Assembly (NCBI RefSeq): GCF_000191885.1
Contig: NZ_AEWI01000040.1
Location: 1-38,528 of the forward strand
Direction: 5' to 3'
From: Anaerophaga thermohalophila DSM 12881
GTDB taxonomy: Bacteria; Bacteroidota; Bacteroidia; Bacteroidales; Marinilabiliaceae
DNA: 38,528 nucleotides
Part shown: piece by piece, positions 36,026 to 38,528 of the stretch
Position numbering within the stretch: position 1 is the stretch's first letter
How the letters are laid out: each line of letters starts with the position of its first letter
The notes under the pieces: generated by a model
What the model was told of the DNA's origin: nothing
The model's input: only the letters and a program-made list of their open reading frames with translations
Database searches by the model: none
Program-made: the position numbers and the translations under genes

Positions 36026-36673
36026 ATGAAAAAATTTTTTCTGCTCTCCGCTTCAATCTTCATGATTACCGTGGTTTCGTTCGGGCAATCACAAATCATT
36101 AAGCTTCCCGCCCCTGACAAAACCGGCGGGATGCCACTCATGAAGGCCCTGAATGAGCGACATAGCAGCCGCTCATTCAGTCGGAAAGAATTGTCTAATC
36201 AGCAACTATCCAATTTATGCTGGGCGGCCTGGGGTTACAACCGTATCGACGAAAAAAAGCGAACTGCACCTTCATCTTCGAACAAACAGGAAATGGAATT
36301 ATATGTGGTGATGCAAGAAGGTGCCTATTACTACAACGCCGAAAAACATCAACTGGAACTAATAAAGGCAGGAGACCTTCGCGCTTATTGCGGAAAACAG
36401 GATTTCGTAGCAAAAGCGCCGGTTAACTTTATTTATGTAGCCAATATGAAAAAGGCAGGAGTGGAAAATCCGGATGACATTACACCCGAACATTTAATGA
36501 CTTCGCATGCCAACACGGGCTTCATTGCACAGAACACCTATCTGGCTTGTGCTTCGGAAGGCCTTATATGCGTTGTCAGGGCCTGGATCGACAAACCTGC
36601 TCTGGAAAAAGCCCTGGGGCTGTCTCCTTTTCATAAGGTAATTCTGGGACATACTATTGGGTATGGTGAATAA
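36026..36673 (+). CDS. Exported nitroreductase-family (SagB/ThcOx-like) flavoprotein
   Basis: A 215-residue protein. Residues 1-20 are a signal peptide (MKKFFLLSASIFMITVVSFG), unusual for nitroreductases, which are mostly cytoplasmic. The fold markers follow: LNERHSSRSFSRKELSNQQL with the FMN-contacting RHSSR (about 43), LCWAAWGYNR, TAPSSSNKQEMELYVV, and the C-terminal HKVILGHTIGYGE. The SagB/TOMM-like look of RTAPSSGN-type motifs puts it in that subgroup of NAD(P)H-independent or poorly characterised oxidoreductases. Substrate unknown. The FMN would have to be acquired outside the cytoplasm, or the protein exported folded; which of the two is not apparent. Confidence 0.82.
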   Translation: MKKFFLLSASIFMITVVSFGQSQIIKLPAPDKTGGMPLMKALNERHSSRSFSRKELSNQQLSNLCWAAWGYNRIDEKKRTAPSSSNKQEMELYVVMQEGAYYYNAEKHQLELIKAGDLRAYCGKQDFVAKAPVNFIYVANMKKAGVENPDDITPEHLMTSHANTGFIAQNTYLACASEGLICVVRAWIDKPALEKALGLSPFHKVILGHTIGYGE

Positions 36674-36683
36674 TAGTTATCCC

Positions 36684-36712
36684 AGGCAGGAAGGGCATTC
36701 CCCTTCCTGCCT
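36684..36712. terminator. Bidirectional hairpin between convergent genes
   Basis: A perfect 12-bp stem, AGGCAGGAAGGG with CCCTTCCTGCCT, and a 5-base loop, between the nitroreductase (plus) and encapsulin (minus) stop codons. It lacks a long T-run but is well placed to end both transcripts. Confidence 0.7.
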
Positions 36713-36734
36713 AATAGCAACCAACCACACAATC

Positions 36735-37526
36735 CTACTTCAAAACAATCACCGCGGCAGGATCAACCACCTGGAAGGTGAAAGACTCGGTAAAATAAAG
36801 CTGAACCGTTTTCTGGTTGTGCGATTCATAACCAATAGAGATGTCCTGTCCTATTACCATTTCAAAGTCACCGCCACGCTCTGAAACAAGATAGGCATCA
36901 TCAATATAGGGAGCCATAATTATGGAGCCACCCAAAAGACTCTCGACCCGTTTCCGCAAAGGATAGCCTTTACCTGAAGAATTGAACCGTTGCCACAGTT
37001 CAGTATTTAATACCAGGGAATAAGGTCCTTCAATGGAACCTGCTTTCAGTTTAGCAATGCCTTCCGAAATTACACTGATGATTTCGTCATCATCATTGGA
37101 CAAGGAAAGCGGATCATAATCAGAACATTCTTTGATACCCTTTATATTGCCAGGTTTAAAACCATTGTAAATCGCATCCTCTTCAAAACGCGCGAGCTTA
37201 CGGGCTGCCTCTTCCATATTGTCAAGGTCGATATCCTTTGCACCTCTTGCGATATTATCGAGTTCCCAAATATTCAATTCAAAAGGAATACGGGTTTCTA
37301 TAAGCGGTAAAACCTGGTGTATCCCGTATTGCACCTCACCATTCTGTCCTTTCGGAACATCTACCCGCCCCAGTGAAAGCGCCGGGAAATCCCATCCTTT
37401 AGGTCCTTCAACATCCACAAACTTACGGGCCGATAGTACAGAGGTGAGTACTTCAACAGCACTTTCGTTAATCTCTTCCCATGCCTTATCGCATATAGGA
37501 GCCATTGATTTTCTTAAAATATCCAT
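36735..37526 (-). CDS. Encapsulin shell protein (family 1, HK97 fold)
   Basis: A 263-residue shell subunit of normal length for a T=1 encapsulin. Typical features are the N-terminal helix MDILRKSMAPICDKAWEEIN, the ARKFVDVEGPKGWDFPALSLG segment, the E-loop region (LPLIETRIPFELNIWELDNI), ARKLARFEEDAIYNG, and the C-terminal A-domain stretch YESHNQKTVQLYFTESFTF. The shells are 60-mers of about 24 nm that hold cargo. The gene starts 12 bases after the ferritin-like cargo gene, so the pair is one operon. It ends at a shared hairpin. Confidence 0.96.
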   Translation of the reverse strand: MDILRKSMAPICDKAWEEINESAVEVLTSVLSARKFVDVEGPKGWDFPALSLGRVDVPKGQNGEVQYGIHQVLPLIETRIPFELNIWELDNIARGAKDIDLDNMEEAARKLARFEEDAIYNGFKPGNIKGIKECSDYDPLSLSNDDDEIISVISEGIAKLKAGSIEGPYSLVLNTELWQRFNSSGKGYPLRKRVESLLGGSIIMAPYIDDAYLVSERGGDFEMVIGQDISIGYESHNQKTVQLYFTESFTFQVVDPAAVIVLK

Positions 37527-37538
37527 AGTTATCCTCTT

Positions 37539-37889
37539 TTATTTTTTGATTTTTCCAATTCCTAAAGAATCCGAACTTCCTGCATTACCACCGCCTTCTT
37601 CTCCTTCTTCCAGTTTGGTAATATCGCCTTCTGTAAACAAGTAGGTACGTAACTCCTCGTCCCAACCCGGCATATTCCTGCGAAGCCATTCAATGGTCAT
37701 ACATGCGTGCTCAATCTCTTCATCCCTGTTGTGAGCTAAGATGTTTTTAAGTGATTCATCCTTAGTAACATCAACCCGCTGATGATACCAATCGATGGCT
37801 TCAATCTCCTCTTTCAAACTATTCAGTGCTCTTGAAAAATTTCTTGCCTCTTGCGACAGTTCTTCTGCCGGTTCATGATAATTTGACAT
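37539..37889 (-). CDS. Encapsulated ferritin (EncFtn) with cargo-loading peptide
   Basis: A 116-residue two-helix ferritin-like protein. Probable ferroxidase residues by alignment to known EncFtn are E28 (in EEIEAIDWYHQR), E58 and H61 (NRDEEIEHACM), with W34 and Y35 at the entry site. It forms a ring-shaped decamer and oxidises Fe2+, delivering mineral to the encapsulin interior. A Gly/Glu-rich linker (about 92-105) leads to SDSLGIGKIKK, a typical encapsulin targeting peptide. It is the first gene of the operon and is followed after 12 bases by the shell gene. The wiring suggests iron storage and oxidative-stress protection. Confidence 0.95.
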   Translation of the reverse strand: MSNYHEPAEELSQEARNFSRALNSLKEEIEAIDWYHQRVDVTKDESLKNILAHNRDEEIEHACMTIEWLRRNMPGWDEELRTYLFTEGDITKLEEGEEGGGNAGSSDSLGIGKIKK

Positions 37890-38148
37890 AGCTTTTCGTT
37901 TTTATTGATTATTTTATCACTATAAAAATTGTAAAATTTATTGGTCGAATCCAAATACAACCCATCTTTGTCAGCCAGACCACGATAAAAGATTTCAAGA
38001 TGCTGACTTTGAGATTCTTCACTGTGTTCAGAATGACAAAAAACATTCATTCCTTTGACTTTTAGGACAGTCTCAAATTGCACACTAAAAATTAATACAT
38101 TCTTCGTGTGGAAATCATAGTCATGCTTGTTTCGTCTTACATCTTATG

Positions 38149-38290
38149 AGCCCAGTCTAAAAATCTATTATTGCCACCTTTGTCATACTCGCTTCTTACC
38201 TTAAGAAACAACATTGTCTAACCCAAAGATAACAATTTTGAACAGAAATCAAGGCTTTTCAGGTGTTTTAACAAAAATTTCTTAATTCTC
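38149..38290 (-). mobile_element. Degenerate fold-back element remnant
   Basis: TGAGCCCAGTCTAAAAATCTA matches the TGAGCCCGGTCTAAAAAGCAT end of the 143-bp family, and TTATTGCCACCTTTGTCAT continues the resemblance, but the opposite end is not recognisable. The right boundary is arbitrary. Confidence 0.4.
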
Positions 38291-38413
38291 CTGCGGTAAC
38301 CCAAATTCTTGCAAACAAGCGGTCGTCCGGCTATGCCGCTTTGCTTTGCAAAGAGAGTCGGGCGGAGCGATTCTGCTTCCCGATTTTGACCGGGCATTTA
38401 GAAAATATAAGGC

Positions 38414-38528
38414 TTTCATCAGTATAAAATTAGTCTAAGTTATTGAAATAATGCAACTTATTATGCTTTAATTTACATAAGATTCTTCGCTCCGCTCAGA
38501 ATGACAGACTGTCTAATGTCATTCTGAG
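38414..38528 (-). repeat. Leader repeat (copy 4, minus strand) joined to an inverted repeat
   Basis: On the minus strand the AGATTCTTCG inverted repeat (38480-38528, cut by the edge) is followed by ATTAAAGCATAATAAGTTG, CATTATTTCAATAACTTAG and ACTAATTTTATACTGATGAA. The arrangement equals 34535-34669. The ATG here opens only a frame of about 45 codons without visible family. Confidence 0.7.

Larger units (their letters stand above)
37890..38528. other. Gene-free end of the window, upstream of the encapsulin operon
   Basis: Holds the encapsulin promoter region (no clear TAnnTTTG box was found), a degenerate AGATTCTTCG copy (38010-38042), one fold-back element end (38149 on), a leader repeat on the minus strand (38414-38474) and an inverted repeat cut by the window edge. 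A minus-strand frame over 37823-38083 is translated repeat and is not believed. Confidence 0.6.

Noticed and set aside
37823..38083. An 86-codon minus-strand frame upstream of EncFtn
   Set aside because: It overlaps the EncFtn start in another frame, and its middle (FCHSEHSEES) is the typical translation of the AGATTCTTCG repeat.

Overview
The window looks like a chromosomal segment of a Bacteroidota bacterium, probably of the Bacteroidales/Marinilabiliales kind. This rests on a type IX secretion (T9SS) C-terminal sorting domain, several TAnnTTTG-type -7 promoter boxes, an ECF sigma factor paired with a membrane protein carrying an outer-membrane barrel-like domain, a catalytic/non-catalytic M16 peptidase pair, and AT-rich intergenic regions full of dispersed repeats. 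The assignment is inferred from gene content; no rRNA is present.

Layout. 1-10.1 kb (minus strand): two related secreted beta-repeat proteins, a short one without a sorting signal (55-1092) and a 2772-residue T9SS substrate (1809-10127), with near-identical upstream leaders. 10.6-13.4 kb: a divergent S24/S26 peptidase gene and an ABC exporter gene, both carrying one-base frameshifts in homopolymers. 13.4-15.4 kb (minus): ECF sigma factor overlapping a membrane-anchored, putative anti-sigma/barrel protein. 16-17 kb (minus): Yip1-like membrane protein then smpB. 17.2-25.6 kb (plus): miaA, a nucleotide cyclase-HD fusion, an M49-like zinc peptidase lipoprotein, a nitronate monooxygenase/FabK-like flavoprotein, and two M16 peptidases. 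25.8-32.4 kb (plus): bifunctional (p)ppGpp enzyme, a Fur-family regulator, purA, a free-standing archaeal-type ThrRS editing domain, and a nucleotidyltransferase. Then tRNA-Thr(CGT) and nth (minus), a secreted alkaline phosphatase and a secreted nitroreductase (plus), and finally a cargo-first encapsulin operon (minus): encapsulated ferritin followed by the encapsulin shell, an iron-storage nanocompartment.

The genes are mostly ordinary; the most unusual content is between them. I see (i) a 143-bp fold-back element present in four copies of exactly equal length, one with a different core; (ii) a composite module of a GAGGTT-type hexamer array, a CACCACAGAT block and an inverted repeat beginning AGATTCTTCG; (iii) a leader repeat that ends in ATGAAA and supplies the start codon of two unrelated genes; (iv) tandem arrays that begin exactly at stop codons. 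No CRISPR array, prophage or transposase gene was seen. All family calls come from motif reading without database searches.
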